A stretch of 6,686 nt of DNA, taken from positions 1-6,686 of the forward strand of contig CAMLOZ010000205.1 of the NCBI GenBank assembly GCA_946481625.1. Direction: 5' to 3'. Under the pieces are notes generated by a model that saw nothing but the letters and a program-made list of their open reading frames with translations, ran no database searches and was not told the origin of the DNA. A program made the translations under genes and the position numbers. The stretch is from an uncultured Haloferula sp. GTDB taxonomy: Bacteria > Verrucomicrobiota > Verrucomicrobiae > Verrucomicrobiales > Akkermansiaceae. Shown here piece after piece: positions 1 to 6,088 of the stretch (positions within the stretch are counted from its first letter, which is position 1; each line of letters starts with the position of its first letter).

Positions 1-255
1 TTCCTCGCAGGCGGTCCGGGCTTCAGGGGCACCGACGCGCTTTTCAATGAGGGCGAGCACGCGAACGATGCGGGTGCCGGGACCTTCCGGAAAGGGAAGT
101 TCGAGGAGTTCGCCGCCGCGGAGTTCCGAGGAGGACTTGAGGATGCGCTCGCCGGCTTTGACACGACCGGTTTCGCAGGCCTTCGCGGCGAGACCGCGGG
201 TCTTGAAAAGGCGCACGGCCCACATCCACTTATCGACACGCACAGGCTCGCTCAT
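1..255 (-). CDS. hslR: S4-domain RNA-binding protein, Hsp15 (HslR) type, C-terminus cut by window edge
   Basis: Reading the minus strand from an ATG at 255 gives 85 codons that stay open to the window edge. The protein starts MSEPVRVDKWMWAVRLFKTR and continues with GLAAKACETGRVKAGERILK. This is the classic S4 fold: a basic RVDKW-W-RLFKTR helix, an A-x-x-ACETGRV turn, and a strand with VKAG. Hsp15 homologues begin almost identically (RxDKWLWAxRxFKTRxLA). In E. coli, Hsp15 binds free 50S subunits carrying a stalled nascent chain and helps recycle them. The E. coli protein is about 130 residues, so roughly the last third is missing here. The gene is divergent from the U32 gene, with about 120 bp between the starts. 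No convincing Shine-Dalgarno lies before the ATG. Family assignment is strong. The exact orthologue symbol is less sure, because other small S4 proteins look similar. Confidence 0.88.
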   Translation of the reverse strand, partial: MSEPVRVDKWMWAVRLFKTRGLAAKACETGRVKAGERILKSSSELRGGELLELPFPEGPGTRIVRVLALIEKRVGAPEARTACEE

Positions 256-376
256 GCGGGGACGACGGAAGGATTCATCAGGGAAATGGTGCGCGGGGCG
301 AATGCCGTGTCGAGTGGTTTTCGGGACGGGCAGGGCTTTCCAAAGGGGGAAATCCGTGGCATCGGTCCCCTCGCCC
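256..376. promoter_or_regulatory. divergent intergenic region (presumed promoters for S4 gene and U32 operon)
   Basis: This is the only spacer between two divergent starts, so both promoters should lie here or just inside the genes. I could not pick out convincing -35/-10 pairs on either strand. The single notable element is the purine run at 343-350, described separately. The assignment is by position only. Confidence 0.35.
343..350 (+). promoter_or_regulatory. possible ribosome binding site for an alternative GTG start of the U32 gene
   Basis: The run AAGGGGGA ends 5 bases before an in-frame GTG at 356-358. That start would add seven residues (reading M-A-S-V-P-S-P) ahead of the ATG at 377. 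The ATG itself has no purine-rich site at normal distance, since this run is 26 bases away. The site therefore favours GTG 356. Protein similarity, which begins around the PELLSPAGNWD stretch, is compatible with either start. Confidence 0.4.
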
Positions 377-2824
377 ATGGATCCCGCCTACACGCCCGAA
401 TTGCTCAGCCCCGCCGGCAACTGGGACTGCGCGCGTGCGGCCGTGGCGGCCGGTGCGGATGCGATTTACTTCGGGATGCCGAAGTTCAACGCACGGCTGC
501 GGGCGGACAATTTCACGGAGGCTGACCTGCCGGAGCTGATGGCCTTCCTGCACAAGCACGGGGTGAAGGGTTTCGTGGCGATGAACACGCTGATCTTCAC
601 CGGCGAACTGGAGGCGGCGGAGCGGCAACTCCGCACGATCGCGGAAGCGGGGGTGGACGCGCTGATCATCCAGGATCTCGGGCTGGCAAAGATGGCGCGG
701 GAGATCGCGCCGGGGGTGGAGCTCCACGGCTCGACACAGATGACGATCACCTCGCCGGAGGGGCTGCATTTCATCGAATCGCTCTTCCCGATGGAGCGGG
801 CGGTGCTGGCAAGGGAGCTTTCCGCGAAGGAAATCGAGCGCTTCGGCGAGGTGCCATCGACGCCGCTGGAGGTATTCGTGCACGGAGCGCTGTGCGTGGC
901 TTACTCCGGGCAATGCCTGACGAGCGAATCGCTCGGGCAGCGTTCGGCGAACCGCGGCGAGTGCGCCCAGGCATGCCGGATGCCATACGAACTGGTGGTG
1001 GACGGGGTGACCCGCGAGATGGGTGAGGTGAGGTATTTGCTGAGCCCGCAGGATCTGGCGGCGGTGGAAATGATCCCGGATCTCGTGAAGGCAGGGGTGA
1101 AGTCGTTCAAGATCGAGGGGCGCTTGAAGACGCCGGAGTATGTGGCGGCTGTGACGCGGGTGTACCGCAAGGCGCTGGATGCCGCGCTGGAAAAGAAGAC
1201 GGCGGAGATCACGGCGGAGGACCGCTACGAGCTGGAAATGATGTTTTCCCGCGGGATGACGACGGGTTGGCTGAAGGGGACGAATCATCCGTACCTGACG
1301 CACGGTCGCTTCGGGAAGAAGCGCGGGCCGCTTCTGGGAACGATCTCGGCTTGCGGCGGGACCTGGATCGAGTTGACGGATCGGACGGAGGTGCCGCTGA
1401 AGCCGGGCGACGGCGTGGTCTTCGATGCGGGCGAGAACCGGGACTTGGAGCAGGGCGCGCGGATCTGGAAGATCGAGGGCGAGCGGATTGTTTTCCACCG
1501 CACGTACAGCGGGATCAATTTCTCGCGGATCAAGCCCGGCCACACGCTCTACAAGACTTCCGACGAGAAGCTGGAATCGGAGATCCGGCGCTTTTGGCAA
1601 AACGCGAAGCTGCGCGAGGTGAAGGCGGGCGTGCGTTTCACGGCAAGCGGGAGACCGGGCCAGGCGCTGAAGGTGGCCGCGGAGTGCGGCGGGAAGAAGG
1701 CGGTCGTGGAGTCGGCGATGCCGCTGCAGCCGGCGGCGAAGCATGCGCTTTCGGAAGCGACGTTGCGGGAGCAGATGGGGCGGCTGGGAGATACGGAGTT
1801 TGAGTTGGAAGGGGTGGAGTTCCTGGTGGAGGGCGAGTGCCATATCCCGCTTTCGGAATTGAACCGGATGCGGCGGGTGCTGGCGGAGGCTTTGGCGGAG
1901 GGCTGCGCACCGGGAGGCTCCCGGCCCCGGCGAGTGACGGCGGTGACGTTCCGGGATTTGATGCCGGAGGTGGAGAGGGAGGAGGAAGCGGCAGAGCTTT
2001 CGGTGCTGTGCCGGACGCCGGTGCAGGTGCGGGCGGCGGTGGAGCGCGGGGTGGCGACGGTCTATTGCGACTTCGAGGATCCGAGGCGCTACAAGGAGGC
2101 GGTGGCGCTGCGGGAGGGGAATTCAAAGATCCTGCTGGCGACGCCGCGGATCGTGAAGCCGGGCGAGAGCGGCTATCTGAAGATGATCGAGCGGATGGAG
2201 CCGGATGGACTCTTGCTGCGGAACCTGGCTTCGCTGGAGTACTACAAGCATCGTAGCGACTTGCGGAAGGTCGGGGATTTCTCGCTGAATGTGGCGAACC
2301 CGATCACGGCGCGGTTGTTGAAGGAGGCGGCCAACCTCGATGCGCTGACGATCTCGTACGACCTGAACATCGGGCAGGTGCTGGACCTGCTGGGCGGGGC
2401 GCCGCCGTCGTGGTTCGAGCTGACGCTGCACCAGCACATGCCGATGTTTCATATGGAGCACTGCGTGTTCTGCACCTTTTTGAGCAAGGGGACGACGTAC
2501 AAGGATTGCGGGCGGCCCTGCGAAAGCCATGTGGTGCATTTGAAGGATCGCGTGGGACAGATGCACCGGCTGATGGCGGACGTCGGTTGCCGCAACACGC
2601 TTTTCAACGGACGGGCTCAGACGGGGGCGCGGTTCTTCGCCGACCTGCGGGCGAAGGGTTTGTCGAAGTTCCGGGTGGAGTTGCTGGATGAGGATGATCT
2701 CGGGGCGCTGCGTGCGATCCAGTCGTATCAGGATTTCCTCGCGGGCAAAACGGATGCGGAGACGCTGCTGGCGAACGTGGCGGCCTTCGAGAAGCTGGGG
2801 GTGACGGAGGGAACTCTCGTCTAG
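377..2824 (+). CDS. U32 family protein, RlhA-like (probable rRNA/tRNA base hydroxylation factor), 815 aa
   Basis: The product begins MDPAYTPELLSPAGNWDCAR, the standard N-terminus of the U32 family. Residues about 5-300 form the U32 domain, including EVFVHGALCVAYSGQC (165-180) and ANRGECAQACR (191-201), with Cys173, Cys180, Cys196 and Cys200. A small beta domain follows (about 310-390). Residues about 410-507 look like DUF3656, with LGDTEFELEGV and SELNRMRR. A second U32-like half (about 530-790) holds another Cys quartet: 696, 699, 711 and 715. Despite the 'peptidase U32' name, E. coli members RlhA and TrhP hydroxylate 23S rRNA and tRNA bases, and UbiU/UbiV bind Fe-S clusters through conserved cysteines. 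U32 plus DUF3656 points to the RlhA type, but this protein is about 160 residues longer than E. coli RlhA (653 aa). Cytoplasmic; no signal peptide. The reading frame stays open upstream to 47 but there overlaps the S4 gene. GTG 356 is an alternative start. Substrate is inferred. Confidence 0.9.
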   Translation: MDPAYTPELLSPAGNWDCARAAVAAGADAIYFGMPKFNARLRADNFTEADLPELMAFLHKHGVKGFVAMNTLIFTGELEAAERQLRTIAEAGVDALIIQDLGLAKMAREIAPGVELHGSTQMTITSPEGLHFIESLFPMERAVLARELSAKEIERFGEVPSTPLEVFVHGALCVAYSGQCLTSESLGQRSANRGECAQACRMPYELVVDGVTREMGEVRYLLSPQDLAAVEMIPDLVKAGVKSFKIEGRLKTPEYVAAVTRVYRKALDAALEKKTAEITAEDRYELEMMFSRGMTTGWLKGTNHPYLTHGRFGKKRGPLLGTISACGGTWIELTDRTEVPLKPGDGVVFDAGENRDLEQGARIWKIEGERIVFHRTYSGINFSRIKPGHTLYKTSDEKLESEIRRFWQNAKLREVKAGVRFTASGRPGQALKVAAECGGKKAVVESAMPLQPAAKHALSEATLREQMGRLGDTEFELEGVEFLVEGECHIPLSELNRMRRVLAEALAEGCAPGGSRPRRVTAVTFRDLMPEVEREEEAAELSVLCRTPVQVRAAVERGVATVYCDFEDPRRYKEAVALREGNSKILLATPRIVKPGESGYLKMIERMEPDGLLLRNLASLEYYKHRSDLRKVGDFSLNVANPITARLLKEAANLDALTISYDLNIGQVLDLLGGAPPSWFELTLHQHMPMFHMEHCVFCTFLSKGTTYKDCGRPCESHVVHLKDRVGQMHRLMADVGCRNTLFNGRAQTGARFFADLRAKGLSKFRVELLDEDDLGALRAIQSYQDFLAGKTDAETLLANVAAFEKLGVTEGTLV

Positions 2825-2829
2825 CTGCC

Positions 2830-3183
2830 ATGGACCTGCCCGATGCGATCGAACGATTTCTCTCGAAGCCAGGGGCCGAGGAGACGACGCCCTTCGGGCC
2901 GGACGTGCTGGTGTACAAAGTGGCCGGGAAAATGTTCGGGCTGGCGGTGCCCGATGATTTTCCAGCTCGGATCAACCTGAAGTGCGACCCGGAGCGGTCG
3001 ATCATGCTGCGGGACGAGCACGCCGCAATCACGCCGGGCCACCACATGAACAAGCGCCACTGGAATACCGTGGTGCTCGACAACTCGCTGCCGGCCAAGC
3101 TGGTGAGGGAATTGATCGACCATTCCTACGAGCTGGTGGTCGCGTCATTGCCGAAAGCGGAGCGGGCGAAGCTGCGTCCGTGA
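2830..3183 (+). CDS. MmcQ/YjbR family protein, 117 aa
   Basis: The product starts MDLPDAIERFLSKPGAEETT and has the family layout: a short helix, a P-F-G-P-D-V-x-V-Y-K-V segment, then GKMFGLAV, INLKCDPE, and the signature H-M-N-K-R-H-W-N-T-V at about residues 71-80. It ends with a helix bearing LIDHSYELVVASLPKAER. The length matches E. coli YjbR (118 aa). The fold resembles a double-wing DNA-binding module, but no member has a firmly established cellular role, so function is left open. It starts 5 bases after the U32 stop codon and is almost certainly co-transcribed and perhaps translationally coupled with it. A GGAGGG at 2806-2811 is too far (18 bases) to be an ordinary ribosome site. The family call is confident. 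A functional link to the U32 protein is only suggested by the spacing. Confidence 0.9.
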   Translation: MDLPDAIERFLSKPGAEETTPFGPDVLVYKVAGKMFGLAVPDDFPARINLKCDPERSIMLRDEHAAITPGHHMNKRHWNTVVLDNSLPAKLVRELIDHSYELVVASLPKAERAKLRP

Positions 3184-3198
3184 AGTAGCAGCTTGGGG

Positions 3199-3223
3199 TG
3201 GCGCCGGGGCCAGTTTTTGTTTT
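3199..3223 (+). terminator. weak candidate intrinsic terminator of the U32-yjbR operon
   Basis: A short GC stem TGGC (3199-3202) / GCCA (3209-3212) with a 6-base loop is followed by GTTTTTGTTTT (3213-3223). It lies 15 bases after the yjbR stop. The T tract and position fit a terminator. The stem is only 4 bp, so confidence is modest. Confidence 0.4.
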
Positions 3224-3240
3224 AAACAACCTTCAAACAC

Positions 3241-3284
3241 ACAAACAAAAAGTCGTCCGCCGGGTGGCGCGGGGCGCACGACTT
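3241..3284 (-). terminator. intrinsic terminator of the leftward two-gene operon
   Basis: AAGTCGT (3250-3256) pairs with ACGACTT (3278-3284). After one C-C mismatch, CGCC (3258-3261) pairs with GGCG (3273-3276), leaving an 11-base loop. Read on the minus strand, the stem is followed directly by TTTGTTTGT, a U-rich tail. The hairpin lies 20 bases past the stop codon at 3305. On the plus strand no T run follows the stem, so the orientation is clear. Confidence 0.75.
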
Positions 3285-3304
3285 GAGATCTACGGCGTGC
3301 TTGC

Positions 3305-4720
3305 CTATTTTGAGGGAGCAATCGGGGCGTTGACGGGGCCCTTGCGCTGGATGAGGAAGATGCGGTTCTCACGGTAGGTGATGACGGCATCGAGCTCGCG
3401 CATGAAGTCCGCACCGAAGAGGCCGACATGGTCCATCTCGCCTTCCTGATCGCGGTTGAGATCGCAAGAGAGGATCTTGCGGTTGGTCAACACGGCATCG
3501 CCCATGGTGAGCTTGGGAATCATGGTTTCGGCCGCGGGAGCCTTGCCGCCGATGCCGTAGACCCACTTGTCCATCTCGCCAACCTGGCAGCCGTACTTCC
3601 TGGCAGCGTCGACGTGGAGACAGGTGCCGTCCGCGCCCGTGTCGATCATGTAGGTGACATCGTTGTCATTGAGCGTGCCGTCCACGAAGATGTGGTTGCC
3701 GCGGCGCTCGTACTGGAAGGACTGGTATTTGCGGAGCTGGAGCAGCTCATGGATGGTGAGGCTGCCGCAGTACTTCAGGAACAGGGCGCCGGCCTCGCTC
3801 CAGTTCGCGACGAATTCCGCATCCGCCGGAACCAGCTTCGCCACGGGGAGCTGCATGGTCTTGCCGCCGACGAGGGTCAAGGTCACGACCGTCGGGGTCT
3901 TGGACGCGACGTTGCCGCGGTAGGTCTTGTTGTCCTTGGTCTTGAAGATGCGGAACGACATCGCTTCGTCGCCTTCGGTCGCCGCGCTGGCACCGGCGAC
4001 GGTTTCCTCGTCGGACTTGTCCGGGCGGAGGAAGATGCGGCGCTCGGGGTAGGAGATCACGGCGTCGAGCTGGGACATGATGTCCGCGCCGAGAATGGCG
4101 TCCTCGCGGGCTTTCTGGCCGTCGGGCAGGCCGTTGGAGAGATCGGTGGCGAGGATCTTGCGGCCCTTGAAGACGGCTTCGCCGAAGGAAATGTTCGGCA
4201 CATCGCACCAGCCGGCGGGAGCCTGGCCGGCGACGCCGTAGATCACCTCGTCCATGGGACCGACCTCGCACTTCGCGATCGAGGCGAAGGGGATGTTGAT
4301 CAGGCTGGTGCCGGCACCGGTATCGATCAGGAACTTCCCGGCGACCCCGTTGAGCTTGCCATTCATGAAGATGGAGTTGCTCTCGAAGGTGAAGGGGAAG
4401 GACTCGTAGCCGCGGAGTTCGAGGAGCTGGCGGATGGAGAGGCCGCGGCACTTCTGGAGGAAGATCGCCTTCTCCTTGTTCCAGGAGTCCACGTACTCGC
4501 GATCCAGGGGGATCAGCTTGTCGAGCGGGACGGTGGTCCGCTTTCCGGTCTTCAGAAGAAGGATGACATCGGTTTCGGTCTTATCGACGACAACCGCCTG
4601 GATCGGCTTGCCGCCGGGACCGGCGAAGTCGCGGTATTCGACATCGGAGGCCTCCTGGGCCGGAGCGAGGCCGGAGAGAGCAAGCAGCAGTGCTGCGGAA
4701 AGGGCGCGTGACGGTTTCAT
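3305..4720 (-). CDS. exported SHD1 / retropepsin-like aspartyl protease, two tandem copies in one chain, 471 aa
   Basis: The product starts MKPSRALSAALLLALSGLAP, a Sec-type signal peptide with probable cleavage after APA (residue 21). Two similar units follow. Each has an SHD1-like domain (about 27-80 and 254-307, ending in Trp80 and Trp307), a helical link (LSIRQLLELRGY / LTIHELLQLRKY), and a retropepsin-like domain. The aspartyl motifs are LIDTGAGTS (Asp133) and MIDTGADGT (Asp360). The later hydrophobic-Gly motifs are ILGADIM (about 209-215) and LFGADFM (about 434-440). Retropepsins need two DTG loops for one active site, usually from a dimer; here one chain supplies both. Substrate is unknown, and the site of action is probably periplasmic or extracellular. 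The start was chosen for the signal peptide and the 8 bp gap behind the upstream gene. The frame continues upstream to 4984, but that part is antisense-like sequence inside the neighbour. There is no clear ribosome site, so coupling to the upstream gene is likely. Confidence 0.85.
   Translation of the reverse strand: MKPSRALSAALLLALSGLAPAQEASDVEYRDFAGPGGKPIQAVVVDKTETDVILLLKTGKRTTVPLDKLIPLDREYVDSWNKEKAIFLQKCRGLSIRQLLELRGYESFPFTFESNSIFMNGKLNGVAGKFLIDTGAGTSLINIPFASIAKCEVGPMDEVIYGVAGQAPAGWCDVPNISFGEAVFKGRKILATDLSNGLPDGQKAREDAILGADIMSQLDAVISYPERRIFLRPDKSDEETVAGASAATEGDEAMSFRIFKTKDNKTYRGNVASKTPTVVTLTLVGGKTMQLPVAKLVPADAEFVANWSEAGALFLKYCGSLTIHELLQLRKYQSFQYERRGNHIFVDGTLNDNDVTYMIDTGADGTCLHVDAARKYGCQVGEMDKWVYGIGGKAPAAETMIPKLTMGDAVLTNRKILSCDLNRDQEGEMDHVGLFGADFMRELDAVITYRENRIFLIQRKGPVNAPIAPSK
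3344..4642 (-). repeat. internal tandem duplication (SHD1 plus protease unit) within the aspartyl protease gene
   Basis: Unit 1 is residues about 27-232 (4642-4025) and unit 2 residues about 254-459 (3961-3344). From residue 27 to about 194 they align without gaps at an offset of 227. Trp80/307, Cys91/318, Asp133/360 and Cys151/378 all match at that offset. By eye, identity is about 40% over residues 80-194. The ends match as well (LDAVISYPERRIFL versus LDAVITYRENRIFL). The duplication is visible in protein; DNA identity looks too low for a recent event. Confidence 0.88.
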
Positions 4721-4728
4721 GGCGGGGA

Positions 4729-5979
4729 TCACTTGAATTTTCCTTCGGTGATGAAGAGTTTCCAATCGGCCTCGAGGGCCGCGACGGTTTCGAACCCGAA
4801 GATCTTGGCGATCTCTTCCGGGACAGGGATTTGTTTGGACGACTCGATCCGGCGGACCATCGCGGCGAAGCAGGCGAGACGCGCCGGGGTGCTCTCCATG
4901 TAGGCCGAAAAGGAGTACATGAGCGCGAGTTGCTCCGGCTTCAGGGTATCGAGTTTCCAACCGAACATGGGGGCGACCTCGCACTTGATATCGCCCTTCT
5001 TCACCAGCGAGCGCAGGGTGCGCGCCCAGGAAGCACCTTCGTCGAAGCCTTTCTTTTCCTTGATGAGGTCGTTATCGGAACCTTCCACGGAGATCATTTG
5101 CGTCTCGCTCTTTCCGGTGAGGGAGATTTCCTTGTAGTAGGAGTGGCCGGTGGTCACGGCGAACAAGCCCTCGACACCGTAGGAGCTGATATTTCCCATC
5201 TGGCGGTCCAGCAGGGTATTGGCCATGCAGTGGACCATGAAGGAACCCATGGGCCGCTTGAAAAGACTGCCATCCTTCACCTGGAAGACGCGGGCCTCCG
5301 GGAAGACGTTGTGCTTCTCCGCCATTTCTTCCGGCAGGTTGATCGAGGTGCCGGAGACGCGGTCCCAACTTGCGGAAACCTTGCCCGCGACCTCGCCTTC
5401 ACCCTTTTCCTTGAGGTAGGCGATATACCATTTGCCGAGGGCGGCATAGACCGCGGGCTTCTCGATCACGAAGATGAGCATCTTCTTGTCGGCCCAGTCG
5501 CGGCGGAAATTCATATGCTGGAAGGCCATGCCGTGCCACATGCGCTCGGCGGTTTCCGCCATGGCAGGCGCGCGCACGTCACCGGCGCTGGCGATGAGGA
5601 AATGCTCGGTCTCCAGGAGATCGTAGTCGCTCTCGCTCTCCGTGCCGAAGAGGAGGTTCTTCTCCTTCAGCTTCTTGAAGGTGGAGGAATCGATTTTGAC
5701 CTGCTTCTCCGGCTCGCCGACTTCCCCCGCAACGAGGATCTTCGGATCGGCACCGGAGTTTTCCACCAACCATTGGCGGTCGGCGATGCTCAGATCCGCC
5801 ATGGGCAGGGGGATCTGTTTGTTGCCGGCGGCAAGAAGGATGGCTGTCGTCTCGTCGAACCGCAGGAGCTCCGCTTCGATGGTGCTGCCCTTTCGGGAAG
5901 TCCAGATGCGGGTATCCGCGGCGTGGAGCGCGGGGATGAGGAGGGAGGCCATGAGGCCCAAGATAGATGTCCTTTTCAC
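4729..5979 (-). CDS. exported SHD1-domain protein with a degenerate gluzincin-like (MA-like/DUF1570-type) region, 416 aa
   Basis: From GTG 5979 the product begins MKRTSILGLMASLLIPALHA, a signal peptide with cleavage near residue 20-21. Residues about 22-71 form an SHD1-like domain (TRIWTSRKGSTIEAELL ... MADLSIADRQWL). The rest resembles MA-like peptidases: an early LLETEHFLIASAG stretch (about 121-133), a KKMLIFVIEKPAVYAAL strand-helix, then FMVHCMANTLL where HExxH would stand (His250, Cys251, Asn254), a possible third-ligand Glu270 in VEGLFA, and a closing FGFETVAALEADWKLFI. The catalytic Glu and second His are absent, so it is probably not an active zinc peptidase. Family assignment is by pattern only and remains tentative; export and SHD1 are better supported. 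It precedes the aspartyl protease gene by 8 bp. An ATG at 5952 is a possible shorter start but would drop the positively charged signal-peptide N-terminus. Confidence 0.8.
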   Translation of the reverse strand: MKRTSILGLMASLLIPALHAADTRIWTSRKGSTIEAELLRFDETTAILLAAGNKQIPLPMADLSIADRQWLVENSGADPKILVAGEVGEPEKQVKIDSSTFKKLKEKNLLFGTESESDYDLLETEHFLIASAGDVRAPAMAETAERMWHGMAFQHMNFRRDWADKKMLIFVIEKPAVYAALGKWYIAYLKEKGEGEVAGKVSASWDRVSGTSINLPEEMAEKHNVFPEARVFQVKDGSLFKRPMGSFMVHCMANTLLDRQMGNISSYGVEGLFAVTTGHSYYKEISLTGKSETQMISVEGSDNDLIKEKKGFDEGASWARTLRSLVKKGDIKCEVAPMFGWKLDTLKPEQLALMYSFSAYMESTPARLACFAAMVRRIESSKQIPVPEEIAKIFGFETVAALEADWKLFITEGKFK

Positions 5980-5984
5980 GAATG

Positions 5985-5988
5985 CCTT
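5985..5988 (-). promoter_or_regulatory. ribosome binding site deciding the GTG start at 5979
   Basis: On the minus strand AAGG lies 5 bases before the GTG at 5979-5977. This start also gives a clean M-K-R signal-peptide N-terminus. The frame is open further upstream, but only to a TTG at 6057, with no typical exported-protein start. Together these support GTG as the start. Confidence 0.5.
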
Positions 5989-6088
5989 GCTAAGCGACTG
6001 GCAGCACGGCTCCAGCTTAAAAAAGGAGAAAAGATGCACAAAACCGCTAAACCGCAATGGGTAGCATGTGCATTCATATGCTGGCCAT

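Noticed and set aside
47..376. Upstream in-frame extension of the U32 reading frame (110 codons)
   Set aside because: It is antisense to the well-supported S4-domain gene, reads as Arg/Ser-rich low-sense sequence, and U32 similarity begins just after 377.
278..1843. 521-codon open frame on the minus strand
   Set aside because: It lies wholly opposite the U32 gene and upstream spacer. The product is Arg/His/Leu-rich with no family motif, typical of an antisense frame in GC-rich DNA.
3428..4711. 427-codon plus-strand frame
   Set aside because: It is antisense to the double aspartyl protease, whose signal peptide, DTG motifs and repeat structure are clear. The product is Gly/Asp/Glu-rich with no recognisable domain.
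4721..4984. N-terminal extension of the aspartyl protease frame to 4984
   Set aside because: It overlaps the 3' end of the upstream gene on the same strand in another frame, is Arg-rich, and would bury the signal peptide.
5980..6057. N-terminal extension of the SHD1/peptidase-like gene to a TTG at 6057
   Set aside because: The GTG at 5979 has AAGG five bases upstream and gives a normal signal peptide. The extension would put 26 odd residues before it.
6024..6057. Possible -35 TTGCGG with -10 TCTTTT for the leftward operon
   Set aside because: The 17-base spacing fits, but the -10 matches the consensus at only three of six positions, so it is not distinguishable from chance.
6063..6082. Inverted repeat AGCAT...ATGCT after the ABC gene
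   Set aside because: The arms are only 5 bp with a 10-base loop and no T tract follows on either strand, so it does not support a terminator or operator.
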